This document shows positions 51,130 through 61,758 of a DNA stretch of 64,000 nt, piece by piece (position 1 is the first letter of the stretch; each line of letters starts with the position of its first letter). The DNA is taken from NCBI RefSeq assembly GCF_900112585.1, contig NZ_FOLY01000001.1, forward strand, positions 310,001 to 374,000, read 5' to 3'. Made by a program: the position numbers and the translations under genes. The notes beneath the pieces were generated by a model. That model was given only the letters and a program-made list of their open reading frames with translations, made no database searches and was not told the origin of the DNA. This stretch comes from Kushneria avicenniae. Lineage in GTDB: Bacteria > Pseudomonadota > Gammaproteobacteria > Pseudomonadales > Halomonadaceae.

Positions 51130-52139
51130 CAAAAATAGGTCCGCAGGTCCATGCCCTTGTAGAGCGAGGCTACCTCATCTTCGTATCCGTTGAACATCTG
51201 TGTATCAATCATGTTGGTACTGAACAGACTGTTGGGCAAGCGTCGCTCACGGGCCTGACTCCAGCGCGGATGATCCACATCGGGATTCACGTTGGAATAG
51301 AAGCCATATTCGTTGGCATTGATGGTCGGCCAGGCCGTCGGTGGTTGCTCCTTCACCAGCGAGATACGCACGATCGACTTGATACTCTTGAAGCCATACT
51401 TCCAGGGCACTACCAGACGCACGGGCGCACCGTTCTGGTTAGGCAGCACACGCCCGTACATGCCCACGCTCAGGATCGTCAGCGGGTGCATCGCCTCGTC
51501 CATGCGCAACCCTTCCTGATACGGCCAGTCGATCAGCGCGAAGCGCGAACGCTGTCCCGGCATCTCTTCGGGGCGCACCAGGGTCTGAAAGCGGACAAAT
51601 TTCGCATCGCTGGTCGGCTCGGCGCGCTTGATGATCTCCGATAGCGGCACACCCAGCCAGGGAATGACCATCGACCAGGCCTCGACGCAGCGCAGTCGAT
51701 AGATGCGCTCTTCCAGCTGCTGCTCGCCCAGCAGCTGATCGACATCCAGAGTACCGGGCCGAGCGACTTCCCCATCAATCTCGATGGTCCAGGGCTCGGT
51801 GGTCATGTCCCCCGCATGTTTATAAGGGTCATCCTTGCTGGTGCCGAACTCGAAAAAGTTGTTGTAGTGCGAAGCATCATTAAAAGGCGTGAGCTTGTCA
51901 TTTTCTCCCGCAGTCACCGCCTGCCAATGCGTATTGTCAAGGCGGGAAGCCAACCAGTCAGGCTGTCGGCCCTTTTCAACATCGTCGTAGTGAGACGAAG
52001 CCCAGACGCTGCGCGGCAGGGCTGCTGCCATTCCAAGACCTGCCACCCCTGCCATGAAGTGCCGGCGCGCCAGATAAACCGACTCCGGGGTGACCTGGTG
52101 TTCACCGATATGGTGGCGCTTTCGTGTCCTGATCAGCAT
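51129..52139 (-). CDS. msrP: Periplasmic methionine sulfoxide reductase MsrP
   Basis: A 336-residue molybdopterin enzyme (YedY family). The twin-arginine signal is ARRHFMAGVAGLGMAAAL, cleaved near VWASS. The Mo-ligand Cys is in RLRCVEAWSMVIPW. The ATG at 52139 has GGAGG before it and is preferred over the frame start at 52151. It forms the msrPQ operon. Confidence 0.95.
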   Translation of the reverse strand: MLIRTRKRHHIGEHQVTPESVYLARRHFMAGVAGLGMAAALPRSVWASSHYDDVEKGRQPDWLASRLDNTHWQAVTAGENDKLTPFNDASHYNNFFEFGTSKDDPYKHAGDMTTEPWTIEIDGEVARPGTLDVDQLLGEQQLEERIYRLRCVEAWSMVIPWLGVPLSEIIKRAEPTSDAKFVRFQTLVRPEEMPGQRSRFALIDWPYQEGLRMDEAMHPLTILSVGMYGRVLPNQNGAPVRLVVPWKYGFKSIKSIVRISLVKEQPPTAWPTINANEYGFYSNVNPDVDHPRWSQARERRLPNSLFSTNMIDTQMFNGYEDEVASLYKGMDLRTYF

Positions 52140-52254
52140 GACACCCTCCATTCAATGGCCATCATGGTTACTGACCGTTACGCAATGAAATGGTTCAGAC
52201 ATTAGTATCCGGTCGAGACAATTATCGAGACTGACTGTGAAAATAGCGAAAACG

Positions 52255-52281
52255 ACGACGCCCGGCGGTGCCGGGCGTCGT
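52255..52281 (-). terminator. lipA terminator
   Basis: ACGACGCCCGGC and GCCGGGCGTCGT (52255-52266, 52270-52281) with loop GGT form a 12-bp stem; on the minus strand CGTTTTCG follows. It ends the lip unit. Confidence 0.8.
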
Positions 52282-52315
52282 TGAACAACAATAGTACGGA
52301 TCAGCGTGACGCGGC

Positions 52316-53290
52316 TCAGGATACCCTTTCGCCGTGCGCCTGCTTGTCGGCATGGTAGCTTGAACGCACCAGCGGGCCCGATGCGACGTGCTTGAAGCCA
52401 AGCTCGTAGCCCTTCTCGGCGAACCAGGCAAAGGTGTCGGGATGCACCCAGCGATCAACCGGCAGATGGCTGCGCGACGGCTGCATGTACTGGCCAAGCG
52501 TCAGCATATCGACATTATGGGCACGCAGGTCACGCATGACCTCGACCACCTCTTCATCGGTCTCGCCCACGCCCAGCATCAGTCCTGACTTGGTCAGTAC
52601 TTCCGGACGCGCTTCCTTGTAGCGCTTGAGCAGATCCAGAGACCACTGATAATCCGCCCCCGGGCGCACACGGCGATAAAGCGACGGCACCGTTTCCAGA
52701 TTGTGATTGAACACATCCGGCGGCTCCTGACGCATGATGTCGATCGCCTTGTCCATTCGGCCGCGGAAGTCCGGCACCAGCACCTCGATCTCGAGATCGG
52801 GGCTGTGCTTTCTGATCTCTTCGATGCAGTTGTTAAAGTGCTGTGCCCCGCCATCACGCAGATCATCACGATCCACGGAGGTGATCACGACATACTTCAG
52901 ACGCATTTCGGCGATGGCTTCGGCCAGCTCGCGAGGCTCGTCTTCATTGAGTGCGTTGGGGCGACCGTGAGCGACATCGCAGAACGGGCAGCGACGGGTG
53001 CAGATGTCGCCCATGATCATGAAGGTGGCCGTGCCGCCGTTGAAACACTCGCCCAGATTGGGGCAGGACGCCTCTTCGCATACCGTAACGAGCTTGTGCC
53101 GACGCAGGGTCTCCTTGATGCGGGTCACCTCCTTGGAGATGGGCATGCGCACCTTGAGCCAGTCCGGTTTGGTCGGCAGGGTCTCGGTCGGAATGACCTT
53201 GACCGGAATGCGGGAAACCTTGTCGGCGCCGCGAAGCTTGACACCTTTTTCCGCCCGCTGTTTGGGGGCGGTAGCAGTCGTCTCGGTCAT
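52316..53290 (-). CDS. lipA: Lipoyl synthase LipA
   Basis: A 324-residue radical SAM enzyme that inserts two sulfurs into octanoyl groups. The auxiliary cluster motif [12 protein letters not shown] and the SAM motif [13 protein letters not shown] are present. The ATG overlaps the lipB stop by one base. Confidence 0.97.
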   Translation of the reverse strand: MTETTATAPKQRAEKGVKLRGADKVSRIPVKVIPTETLPTKPDWLKVRMPISKEVTRIKETLRRHKLVTVCEEASCPNLGECFNGGTATFMIMGDICTRRCPFCDVAHGRPNALNEDEPRELAEAIAEMRLKYVVITSVDRDDLRDGGAQHFNNCIEEIRKHSPDLEIEVLVPDFRGRMDKAIDIMRQEPPDVFNHNLETVPSLYRRVRPGADYQWSLDLLKRYKEARPEVLTKSGLMLGVGETDEEVVEVMRDLRAHNVDMLTLGQYMQPSRSHLPVDRWVHPDTFAWFAEKGYELGFKHVASGPLVRSSYHADKQAHGERVS

Positions 53291-53994
53291 CAGTTTGATC
53301 CTGTTACTCGAGAAATGTGGGTCAGCACTCCGGGTGCGCTCACCATCTCCTGAAGCTCGGGGTTGCCGAGTTCGGCGGCAAAAGCTCCGAGCAATCCTTG
53401 TGCTTCACGATCCATGTCGGGTGGCTTGGACAAGAGATCGCGAAGCTGTGTCATTCTCAGCCCTGCATAGCCGCAGGGATTGATATGGTCAAAGGGAGAA
53501 AGATCCATATCGATATTAAAGGCAATACCGTGAAAACTGCTGCCTCGCCGAATGCGCAGTCCCAGCGAGGCAATCTTGGCATTCCCCACATAGACGCCGG
53601 GCGCATCCGCTCGCGAGCAGGCCTCGATGCCGTGGTTTTCAAGGACGCGAATTACGGCATTTTCAAGGGCATCCACCATGGCACGTACTCCGACGCGACG
53701 TCGTTTGACATCAATCAGCGGATACATGACCAACTGCCCGGGCCCATGATAGGTGACCTGTCCACCACGGTCACTGTGTACCAGCGGAATATCGCCAGGA
53801 TTGAGCAGATGTTCCGGTTTACCGGCGCGCCCCTGGGTAAACACGGGAAAGTGCTCTACCAGCCAGATCTGATCCGGGGTGCTGGCGTCACGCTCATCGG
53901 TAAAGCGACGCATCGCCTCCCAGACCGTGGTGTAATCGCACGTTCCCAGACGATATACGCCAATGGGCTCATCCTCCAGCCTTGCACTGCTCAT
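53290..53994 (-). CDS. lipB: Octanoyltransferase LipB
   Basis: A 234-residue enzyme that moves octanoate from ACP to lipoyl domains. The substrate block [18 protein letters not shown], the catalytic Lys in [11 protein letters not shown] and the Cys in [10 protein letters not shown] are present. It is one transcription unit with lipA. Confidence 0.97.
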   Translation of the reverse strand: MSSARLEDEPIGVYRLGTCDYTTVWEAMRRFTDERDASTPDQIWLVEHFPVFTQGRAGKPEHLLNPGDIPLVHSDRGGQVTYHGPGQLVMYPLIDVKRRRVGVRAMVDALENAVIRVLENHGIEACSRADAPGVYVGNAKIASLGLRIRRGSSFHGIAFNIDMDLSPFDHINPCGYAGLRMTQLRDLLSKPPDMDREAQGLLGAFAAELGNPELQEMVSAPGVLTHISRVTGSN

Positions 53995-54044
53995 CAGTAC
54001 TCCCCTCGTGCAACCGACTGGACAATTCGTGAGTCAATGAACGA

Positions 54045-54371
54045 TCAAAGTACCATCTGAACGCGGCCGGTCGCCTTGAGCGCCAGAAAAAGCGCGTTCA
54101 ACTGCTCTTCACCGGTAGCGTAGATAGTGACATGCAGCGAGCGATACTTGCCATTACGACTGTCGCGATGGGTAACTCTTGAGCGATCAAGCTCCGGTGA
54201 GAAATGCTCGACGATATCAAGCATGTCGCGATCAAACTCGACGTCGTTGTTGCCCACGATCTTGATGGCGTAATCGCAGGGAAACTCGATTTTTGGCGCC
54301 TCCTGTGCCTTCTCGGCATCGCCGGGTGAAGACAGGATGGCAGCAGGCTTTTGAGATGAAGGCCTGGACAT
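54045..54371 (-). CDS. ybeD: YbeD family protein (DUF493/UPF0250)
   Basis: A 108-residue protein. Its C-terminal 85 residues (FPCDYAIKIVGNN through KATGRVQMVL) match YbeD, a small ACT-like fold of unknown function; the first 25 residues are extra. It lies between dacA and lipB, as in E. coli. Confidence 0.93.
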   Translation of the reverse strand: MSRPSSQKPAAILSSPGDAEKAQEAPKIEFPCDYAIKIVGNNDVEFDRDMLDIVEHFSPELDRSRVTHRDSRNGKYRSLHVTIYATGEEQLNALFLALKATGRVQMVL

Positions 54372-54430
54372 GATAAACCTCTTGATTTTCTGCAGGCTGA
54401 ATACCCGCCCGATTACCGTCCATTTTACTG

Positions 54431-54461
54431 AAAAAAGGGGGATTCGTCAGCCGAATCCCCC
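54431..54461 (-). terminator. dacA terminator
   Basis: GGGGGATTCG and CGAATCCCCC (54437-54446, 54452-54461) form a 10-bp stem followed on the minus strand by six T (54436-54431). Confidence 0.92.
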
Positions 54462-54494
54462 CGCATGGTCCTGCGCCTGTGTGATGATCAGGCC

Positions 54495-55688
54495 TTAAAA
54501 CAGACCCTGAACGAACTTCAGCAGACCGTCCCAGAGACGCTTGAACAGACCACCCTGCTCGACATCCTGCAGCGCGACCAGCGGCTGCTCGTCAATGACT
54601 TCATCGTTTTGAACGATCTGAACGGTGCCGTACTGCTGTCCGGCCTGGATGGGCGCCTGCAGATCACCGTTGATGTTGATGCGGTTGGAAAGCCCCGCCT
54701 CATTCTGACGCGATGCCGTCAGATAGACATCGTTGGCCACACCAAAGCTGCCTTCATCCTGAGTACCGCCCCAGACGCGCGCGCGGGTCAGCTCCTGACC
54801 GGCGTCATATACCTTCTGGGTCTGGAAGTAGCGAAAGCCATAGCTCAGAAGCTTCTGGGTTTCCTGTGAACGGGCCTCTTCCGAGCTGGTGCCCATGACC
54901 GCGGCGATCAGGCGGGTGTCGCTTTGCTGGGCCGAGGCCACCAGGCAGTATCCGGCTTCATCGGTATGACCGGTTTTCAGGCCATCGACGGTCTTGTCAC
55001 GCCACAGCAGCAGGTTGCGGTTGGGCTGCTTGATGCCGTTCCACGTAAAGTATTTCTCGGCGTAGAGAGAGTAGTGATCGGGGAAATCATTGATGATATG
55101 GCGCGCAATAATGGCCATGTCATGTGCCGACGAGTAATGCTCGGGATCCGGCAGCCCGGTCGGGTTCATGAAGTGTGTGTTCTGCAGTCCCATCTGACGG
55201 GCATGCTCGTTCATCAGATCGGCAAACGACGATTGGCTTCCGGCAATATGCTCTGCCATGGCCACCGTGGCATCGTTGCCTGACTGCACGACGATACCCT
55301 GCATCAGATCCTTGACCGGCACATTGCTGTTCACCTTGACGAACATGCGCGAGCCACCGGTCTGCCAGGCTTCCTTGCTGATGCGAACTTCATCATCGGC
55401 AGACATGTTGCCGCTTTCGATTTCGCTTTCGGCAATATAGGCCGTCATCATCTTGGTCAGACTGGCCGGCGGTACACGCTCGTCGCCATCATGCTCGACC
55501 AGTACACGGCCGGATTTGGCATCCATCAATACCCATGATTTCGCAGCAAGCCCCGGCGGCGAAGGAATAAAGCTGGAGGGCGACGGACCATCGGAGGCCA
55601 TTGCGGGCGCCGCCGTCAGCGTCAGCGCCAGCGAGGAAAATGCGACAAGGTGGCGCCAGCGGCATACGTTTACTGCAAAAAGGGTCAT
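54495..55688 (-). CDS. dacA: D-alanyl-D-alanine carboxypeptidase (PBP5/6 family)
   Basis: A 397-residue periplasmic enzyme that trims pentapeptide stems. The signal peptide ends near PAMASDG. The SxxK is PASLTKMM, SxN is SGN, and KTG is in LKTGHTDEAG. The C-terminal amphipathic end (GLFKRLWDGLLKFVQGLF) anchors it to the membrane. The ATG at 55688 has GAAAGG; longer in-frame starts overlap rlpA. Confidence 0.94.
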   Translation of the reverse strand: MTLFAVNVCRWRHLVAFSSLALTLTAAPAMASDGPSPSSFIPSPPGLAAKSWVLMDAKSGRVLVEHDGDERVPPASLTKMMTAYIAESEIESGNMSADDEVRISKEAWQTGGSRMFVKVNSNVPVKDLMQGIVVQSGNDATVAMAEHIAGSQSSFADLMNEHARQMGLQNTHFMNPTGLPDPEHYSSAHDMAIIARHIINDFPDHYSLYAEKYFTWNGIKQPNRNLLLWRDKTVDGLKTGHTDEAGYCLVASAQQSDTRLIAAVMGTSSEEARSQETQKLLSYGFRYFQTQKVYDAGQELTRARVWGGTQDEGSFGVANDVYLTASRQNEAGLSNRININGDLQAPIQAGQQYGTVQIVQNDEVIDEQPLVALQDVEQGGLFKRLWDGLLKFVQGLF

Positions 55689-55713
55689 ATTGCCTTTCTC
55701 TGTTTGCTTGTAT

Positions 55714-56667
55714 TCAGTCCGAGCCAGTGACCTGATGTAGCTGGTCATAGCCTGCTTCATGTAGTTCGGACCTGACTGATTCCACCATGATAGGGTCATT
55801 GAGAGGTCCTACCTGAACCCGATGCATGGCGGCATGTCGTGTTACCCGAACCGGCCTTGAAAGACGCGCTTCGAGCCTGTCCCTGAGCGCCCGGGCATGC
55901 TCGTCCGATCCCAGTGCCGCAACCTGCAGGTAGACGGCTGCTGCCTGACCACCGCTACCGGCCACGGGCGCGTGCTCCGATGCTCCAGCGCTCTGCGCCC
56001 CGGGCAAAAGCGTCTCGTGGGTGGCAGATGCGCCCGGAGAATCTTCAATGCGCTCCGAACGAGTGGTCACGCCTTGATCATTGTTGTGTTGCGCCAGCCA
56101 CTGACGCGGGTCTATGGCGGTTACCCGCACCCTGGCAGTACCATCGCCGAGCATATCCAGTCGAGACGCCGCTGCATAGGAGAGATCAATCAAACGATTG
56201 TCATGAAATGGACCTCGATCGTTGACGCGAACGATGACGGAGCGGTCGTTGGCCAGATTGGTCACGCGGGCGAAAGTGGGCAACGGCAAAGAACGGTGCG
56301 CTGCCGACATGGTGTACATGTCGTACTGCTCGCCGTTGGCCGTGTCATAGCCCTGGAATTTTTTTCCGTAAAAGGAGGCCAGCCCCGTCTGGCTATATCC
56401 CTTGCTCGAGGAGAGCACGTGATAACGCCTGCCCCGCACCTGATAGGTCGATTGATTGCCACTGCGCGAGCGTGGCTCGACCTGTGGTACGGCATCAGGC
56501 ACCTGCGACACATCCACCTGATCATAGGGATAGGCATCGCGCGACATGGCATAGCGTCCGCCGGAGCTACCGCCGCCGCTGGCACAGCCAGCAATCAAGG
56601 TGGCCATCAGCACCACGACGCTCAGATGTCGAAGATAGCCGGGTAATGAGACCTTCCTGAAGAACAT
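55714..56667 (-). CDS. rlpA: Septal-ring lytic transglycosylase RlpA (lipoprotein)
   Basis: A 317-residue outer-membrane lipoprotein. The lipobox is LIAGC near residue 28. The double-psi barrel has GLASFYGKKFQGYDTANGE with the catalytic Glu/Asp region, and the C-terminal SPOR domain (about 245-315) binds denuded glycans. It lies between mltB and dacA. Confidence 0.94.
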   Translation of the reverse strand: MFFRKVSLPGYLRHLSVVVLMATLIAGCASGGGSSGGRYAMSRDAYPYDQVDVSQVPDAVPQVEPRSRSGNQSTYQVRGRRYHVLSSSKGYSQTGLASFYGKKFQGYDTANGEQYDMYTMSAAHRSLPLPTFARVTNLANDRSVIVRVNDRGPFHDNRLIDLSYAAASRLDMLGDGTARVRVTAIDPRQWLAQHNNDQGVTTRSERIEDSPGASATHETLLPGAQSAGASEHAPVAGSGGQAAAVYLQVAALGSDEHARALRDRLEARLSRPVRVTRHAAMHRVQVGPLNDPIMVESVRSELHEAGYDQLHQVTGSD

Positions 56668-56668
56668 G

Positions 56669-57694
56669 TCAACGCTCCTGCTGCAGCGCCGCCTGAATCT
56701 GTTCGGCCAGCGTGGTCACGGCCATGGCATAAAGATGGCTGTGGTTATAGCGCGTAATCACATAGAAATTATGCAGCCCGAACAGATAGTCGTCGTGGCC
56801 GTCGGCGTAATCCAGCGCCAGCGGAATGACCTCTTCTCCATCGGGGATGTCGATATCCGGTGCGATGCCGCGTGCCTTGAGCGCACCAACCGTCATCCAG
56901 GGCGGCTTTGCCTGATTGAAATCGACATCATCAGGCTTCTCTGCCGTGTCCAGATGCGCCGCTACCGTCAGCGGCCGACCCGGTCGCCAGCCGTGCTCGG
57001 CGAAGTAGTTGGCCACGCTGCCGATGGCATCAACGGGCTCTTCCCAGAGATCCTTGATGCCATCGTGATTAAAGTCGACAGCATAGGCCTGATAGCTGCT
57101 GGGCATGAACTGGGGCAGCCCCATGGCACCGGCATAAGAGCCCTTGAGCTCCTGCGGATCGAGCCCCTGCTCGCCGGTCAGCGTCAGGAAGGCTTCCAGT
57201 TCGCGACCGAAGAAATCACTGCGCGGCGGATAGTCAAAGGCCAGTGTCGTCAGGGCATCAATAACGCGATAGGTGCCGGTATGGCGTCCGTACCAGGTTT
57301 CCACCCCGATGATGGCGGCGATGATCTCGCGCGGCACGCCATATTCCTGTTCAGCGCGGGCCATGGCATCACGGTGGGCGCGGATGAAGTCGACCCCGCC
57401 GGCCACACGCTCGGGCTTGATGAAGATATTGCGATACTGATCCCAGCGCAGATGATGTTCGGCAGGTTTTGAAATGGCATCGATGATCTTTTGCTGGCGA
57501 CTGGCCTGCCTGAGCGCCGTGGTCAGCTCCTGTCGATCGAGCCCTTCGGCGGCCAGGCGGTCCACCATGGCGCTTGCCTGCGCATTGCTGGCAGGATCAT
57601 ATTCGCCTTCGGCATCGGCCAGCGGCGATACCGCCAGCAGCACTGCCATGGCCCAGCGCCATTTACTCCCTGAACGATATCGATCCTGCTTCAT
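56669..57694 (-). CDS. mltB: Membrane-bound lytic murein transglycosylase B
   Basis: A 341-residue peptidoglycan lytic transglycosylase. An N-terminal signal peptide (KWRWAMAVLLAVSPLADA) has no lipobox Cys, so it may be a soluble periplasmic form. The catalytic Glu is in IIGVETWYGRHTG, and AMGLPQFMPSSY follows. It lies after rodA with 10 bp between. Confidence 0.93.
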   Translation of the reverse strand: MKQDRYRSGSKWRWAMAVLLAVSPLADAEGEYDPASNAQASAMVDRLAAEGLDRQELTTALRQASRQQKIIDAISKPAEHHLRWDQYRNIFIKPERVAGGVDFIRAHRDAMARAEQEYGVPREIIAAIIGVETWYGRHTGTYRVIDALTTLAFDYPPRSDFFGRELEAFLTLTGEQGLDPQELKGSYAGAMGLPQFMPSSYQAYAVDFNHDGIKDLWEEPVDAIGSVANYFAEHGWRPGRPLTVAAHLDTAEKPDDVDFNQAKPPWMTVGALKARGIAPDIDIPDGEEVIPLALDYADGHDDYLFGLHNFYVITRYNHSHLYAMAVTTLAEQIQAALQQER

Positions 57695-57704
57695 CCGACT
57701 CTCT

Positions 57705-58844
57705 CTAGCGTGGGGTGGTCTTGTGGTGGGTAAAAACGGCCATCAGCATACCGAAGCCGGCCATCAGGGTCACGCTGGCCGTCCCCCCGTAGCTGATCAA
57801 TGGCAACGGCACCCCAACGATGGGCAGCACACCGCTGACCATTCCGACATTGACGAAGACATAGACAAAAAAGGTCAGTACCAGGCTACCGCCCAGGAGT
57901 CTGCCGAAGGTGTCGTGTGCCTGGTTGGCCATGTAGAGACCGCGCCATATCAATAGCAGATAGCAGGTCATCAGAACGCTCATGCCGATCAGTCCGAACT
58001 CTTCGCCAAGCACGGCAACGATAAAATCCGTATGGCGTTCGGGCAGAAATTCCAGCTGGGACTGGGTCCCCTGCATCCACCCCTTGCCGTGAATCCCGCC
58101 GGAGCCGATGGCCGTCTTTGACTGTATGATGTTCCAGCCACTGCCCAGCGGATCACTTTCCGGATTTAAAAAGGTCAGCACCCGCTGACGCTGGTACTGG
58201 TGCATGTTGAACCACAAAAGCGGCATGGCGGCGATGCCAAGCCCTGCACATACCGCGATGAAGCGCCAGGACAGCCCGGCCAGCAGGATCACGAACACCG
58301 CCGAGGCCGTGACCAGCATGGAGGTGCCCAGATCGGGTTGATTGGCAATCAGCCCGACCGGCACGCCCATCAGGGCCAGACAGACCAGCAGATCAAGCCA
58401 GCCGGGCGGCAGCACACGACGCGACAGGTAGGCGGCAATCGTCATCGGCATGGCGAGCTTCATCAGTTCGGAGGGCTGAAAGCGGATCACGCCCGGGATG
58501 GTCAGCCAGCGCTGGGCGCCCATGGCATGCGTACCGATGATATCCACGGCGACCAGCATCAGGGTCACGACGATATAGAAAAACCACGCAAGGCGTTTCA
58601 TGGTGCGTGGCGAGACCTGAGCAATCAGGAGCATGACCACGAAAGCTGCGACAAAACGCAGGGCCTGAGCCTCCACCAGATAGGTCGATTCCCCCCCGGC
58701 GCTGTACAGCACGATCAGCCCGCCGGCGATGATGGTCAAAAGGGCCAGCAAAAGCCACGGATCAAGGTGCAGCGTGCGCCAGCCAAGACGCTGATACTGT
58801 CGACGGCTGCGGCGATAGACCCGCTGCCAGTAGTCCATCATCAT
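57705..58844 (-). CDS. rodA: Cell-elongation glycosyltransferase RodA
   Basis: A 379-residue SEDS protein with about ten membrane segments that polymerises lipid II with PBP2. The IQSKTAIGSGG and FGLIGMSVLM blocks are typical. The ATG at 58844 has GGGGGA six bases upstream; a TTG at 58850 that overlaps the mrdA stop and two later ATGs (58841, 58838) are alternatives. Confidence 0.95.
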   Translation of the reverse strand: MMMDYWQRVYRRSRRQYQRLGWRTLHLDPWLLLALLTIIAGGLIVLYSAGGESTYLVEAQALRFVAAFVVMLLIAQVSPRTMKRLAWFFYIVVTLMLVAVDIIGTHAMGAQRWLTIPGVIRFQPSELMKLAMPMTIAAYLSRRVLPPGWLDLLVCLALMGVPVGLIANQPDLGTSMLVTASAVFVILLAGLSWRFIAVCAGLGIAAMPLLWFNMHQYQRQRVLTFLNPESDPLGSGWNIIQSKTAIGSGGIHGKGWMQGTQSQLEFLPERHTDFIVAVLGEEFGLIGMSVLMTCYLLLIWRGLYMANQAHDTFGRLLGGSLVLTFFVYVFVNVGMVSGVLPIVGVPLPLISYGGTASVTLMAGFGMLMAVFTHHKTTPR

Positions 58845-58846
58845 CG

Positions 58847-60763
58847 TCAATCCCCCGTCGCCATCCGGTCCGCGGCGTGTTCGTTTTGCCGGGCATGATC
58901 CTGAGCCTCATTGCCGGACTTGATGCCAGGCAGAATCCAGGCATCCAGCATTTCCCGGGCGATCGGCGCCGCCACCCGGCTCCCGCCACCGCCGTTTTCA
59001 ACGATGACGGCCACGGCGATCTTCGGGTCATCCACCGGCGCATAGGCCGTGAACAGGGCATGGTCATGCAGACGCTCCTCCAGCTCGGCAGCGTTGTATT
59101 TCTCCTTCTGCCCCAGCGTGAAGACCTGCGCCGTGCCTGACTTGCCCGCCATACGATATTGAAGGTTACGACCCGAAGCGCGCCCGGAGCCTTCGCTGCC
59201 GGTCATGACGTTTTCCATGGCCTGATGAATCAGACCCCACCAGTGTGGGTTGTCGAGTTTGACGTCATCGGGTGTGTTTTCGAACGGTGGCGCGATCTGT
59301 TCATCCCCGACCTGCATGGCCAGGTGAGGCCGCACCCACTTGCCGTCGTTGGCCAGCACCGATACCGCGGTGGCCATCTGCAGCGGTGTCGCCAGCCAGT
59401 AGCCCTGCCCGATGCCTACCGAAAGCGTTTCGCCCGGATACCAGACCTGGTTATAGCGCCCCCGCTTCCAGTCGCGGCTGGGCATCAGGCCGTTGCCGGC
59501 ACCCCAGACATCGAGGCTGTGATCCTCACCAAAACCATACTTGTGCATGAAGGCAGACAGCCGATCGATGCCCATGCGATGCGCCAGCGTAAAGAAGTAA
59601 GTGTCGTTGGAGACCGTAATGGCGCGTTTCATATCGACCCGGCCATGCCCCCAGCGCAGCCAGTTGCGATAGCGCCTTGAATCGTTGGGAAGCTGGTAAT
59701 AGCCCGGATCGTAGACCGTATCGGAAGGCTGGATCAGCCCGTACTCAAGGCCGGCAGAGGCCATATAGGGCTTGACCGTCGAGGCCGGTGGATATTGCCC
59801 GCGCGCCGCGCGGTTATAGAGTGGCATGTCCACATCATCGCGCAGGGCCGCGTAGGATTTCGTATCGATCCCGGTCACGAACTTGTTGTTGTCAAAACCG
59901 GGCTCCGACACCATGGCCAGAATGGCCCCGGTTTTGGGCTCGATGGCCACAATGGCGCCACGCTTGCCCTTCAAAAGATCGTGTCCCAGCTTCTGAAGCC
60001 TTGAATCCAGCGTCAGCGTCAGATTCTTGCCCGGTTTCGGAGGCGTGCGATCGATTTCACGCAGGGTTCGCCCGCGGGCGTTGGTTTCCACACGACGTAC
60101 CCCGGCCTGACCGTGCAGCTCGTCTTCATAAAACCGCTCGATACCGGTCTTGCCGATGAAATGGGTGCCGGCATAGTTGCTGGTGTCGATACGCTGCTGA
60201 TCTTCCTGGCTGATGCGCCCGACATACCCCAGCACATGCGACATCCACTCACCATCGGGGTAGTAACGAATCAGCTGGGCCTCGACCTCGACCCCGGGCA
60301 GTCGATAGCGATTGACCGCGATTCTGGCGATCTGCTCTTCATTGAGATCGCTGAGCAGCAGTGCCGGCTCATAGGAGCGCAGCCGCTCACGGGAGCGCTG
60401 TGCCAGCACATCGTGCTGATCCTCGGGAAGGTTCAGAATATCGATCAGACGCGAGATGGTCTGACCAACGTCGCCGGCCTGTTCGCGCACCAGCGTGAGG
60501 TTATAGGTGGGCCGGTTCTCGGCCAGCACCTGATGGTTGCGATCGAAGATCAGGCCGCGGTTGGGCGGCAATGGCTCGACGCGCATACGGTTCTTGTCCG
60601 AGCGCGTGATAAAGACATCGTGTTGAACAACCTGCAGCCACACCATGCGCCCGATCAGACCGGAAAACATGATAAGCACAACGAACGCCGCCAGAACGCT
60701 GCGACGGCGAAAGATGCGGGCCTGCTGTTCGGAATCCTCAAGCGTGGCGCGACGTGGGCGCAT
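58847..60763 (-). CDS. mrdA: Penicillin-binding protein 2 MrdA
   Basis: A 638-residue class B PBP, the transpeptidase partner of RodA. A single N-terminal helix (about 25-48) is followed by the dimerisation domain and the transpeptidase domain with SxxK PPASTVKP, SND in VSNDTYF and KSGTAQV. Adjacent to rodA. Confidence 0.97.
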   Translation of the reverse strand: MRPRRATLEDSEQQARIFRRRSVLAAFVVLIMFSGLIGRMVWLQVVQHDVFITRSDKNRMRVEPLPPNRGLIFDRNHQVLAENRPTYNLTLVREQAGDVGQTISRLIDILNLPEDQHDVLAQRSRERLRSYEPALLLSDLNEEQIARIAVNRYRLPGVEVEAQLIRYYPDGEWMSHVLGYVGRISQEDQQRIDTSNYAGTHFIGKTGIERFYEDELHGQAGVRRVETNARGRTLREIDRTPPKPGKNLTLTLDSRLQKLGHDLLKGKRGAIVAIEPKTGAILAMVSEPGFDNNKFVTGIDTKSYAALRDDVDMPLYNRAARGQYPPASTVKPYMASAGLEYGLIQPSDTVYDPGYYQLPNDSRRYRNWLRWGHGRVDMKRAITVSNDTYFFTLAHRMGIDRLSAFMHKYGFGEDHSLDVWGAGNGLMPSRDWKRGRYNQVWYPGETLSVGIGQGYWLATPLQMATAVSVLANDGKWVRPHLAMQVGDEQIAPPFENTPDDVKLDNPHWWGLIHQAMENVMTGSEGSGRASGRNLQYRMAGKSGTAQVFTLGQKEKYNAAELEERLHDHALFTAYAPVDDPKIAVAVIVENGGGGSRVAAPIAREMLDAWILPGIKSGNEAQDHARQNEHAADRMATGD

Positions 60764-60836
60764 TGATAAGACTGCCCAAAAACAATAAACGGATAGGCCG
60801 CCCGACGGGCACGAAACAATTCACGTTCGAACGCCG

Positions 60837-61304
60837 CTAGCGATGGTAGGGATGCCCGGTCATCAGCGTCCAGCCGCGGTAGAGCTGTTCGGCCAGCAGT
60901 ACACGCACCAGCGGATGGGGCAATGTCAGAGGCGACAACGACCAGCGAAGATCGGCACGAGACAGACAGCGCGGGTCAAGACCATCAGGGCCGCCCACCA
61001 GCAGCGATACATCACCGCCGGACATCTGCCAGTCCTTCATGCGCTCGGAGAGCGCTGGTGTCGACCACGGCCTGCCTTCGACATCAAGCGCCACCACGAG
61101 TTCACTGTCCCTGATTTTTGACAGCAGGCGATCGCCCTCGATGCGTATGGCCTTTGCCGGGTCCGCACTTTTCTGACGCGGACCGGGCGAAAGCTCGATC
61201 ACCTCGAGTGCCATTTCGCGCGGCAGGCGCTTGCGGTACTCCTCGACACCCTGTGTCACCCAACCCGGCATGCGGGTGCCGACCGCCAGCATTTTCAGCT
61301 TCAA
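60837..61304 (-). CDS. rlmH: 23S rRNA (pseudouridine1915-N3)-methyltransferase RlmH
   Basis: A 155-residue SPOUT methyltransferase. It opens [16 protein letters not shown] and ends [15 protein letters not shown], with the SAM site LVGGPDGLD and [15 protein letters not shown]. The start is a TTG at 61304, which overlaps the rsfS stop as TTGA; homology shows this start is right. Confidence 0.95.
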   Translation of the reverse strand: MKLKMLAVGTRMPGWVTQGVEEYRKRLPREMALEVIELSPGPRQKSADPAKAIRIEGDRLLSKIRDSELVVALDVEGRPWSTPALSERMKDWQMSGGDVSLLVGGPDGLDPRCLSRADLRWSLSPLTLPHPLVRVLLAEQLYRGWTLMTGHPYHR

Positions 61305-61666
61305 GAGTGATGCTCACCGACCGCTTCATGGCGCCCCAGATCATTGGGAAGCTCACTCCAGAGTCTTTCCAGATCATAGAGCTTGCGCGCATCCGGCATC
61401 ATGACGTGAACTACCACATCACCCAGATCCACCAGCACCCAGTCACTGCCGGCCTCGCCTTCCACACCAAGCGGGCGAAACCCTTCGTCCTTGGCGCGCT
61501 CCAGCACGTTGTCTGCCAGTGCCTTGACGTGGCGGCTGGAAGTACCGCTGACCACGACCATGACATCGGTCACGCTGGTCATTCTGGAGACATCGAGCTC
61601 GGCGATGTCACGCCCCTTGAGCTCCTCCAGGGCATCCACCACCAGAGATGAAAGTTCTGTCTGCAT
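61301..61666 (-). CDS. rsfS: Ribosome silencing factor RsfS
   Basis: A 121-residue protein that binds uL14 and blocks subunit joining in starvation. [33 protein letters not shown] and YDLERLW are family blocks. The ATG at 61666 has GAGGAG; longer in-frame starts up to 61759 lack support. Confidence 0.95.
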   Translation of the reverse strand: MQTELSSLVVDALEELKGRDIAELDVSRMTSVTDVMVVVSGTSSRHVKALADNVLERAKDEGFRPLGVEGEAGSDWVLVDLGDVVVHVMMPDARKLYDLERLWSELPNDLGRHEAVGEHHS

Positions 61667-61758
61667 AGCTCCTCGGATATAAGGGATCAAACCGGCATTG
61701 TACCGCTGTCGGACGCCTGCACCATAGACATTTGCAGCTTTTGACGCCCGACCGGGCA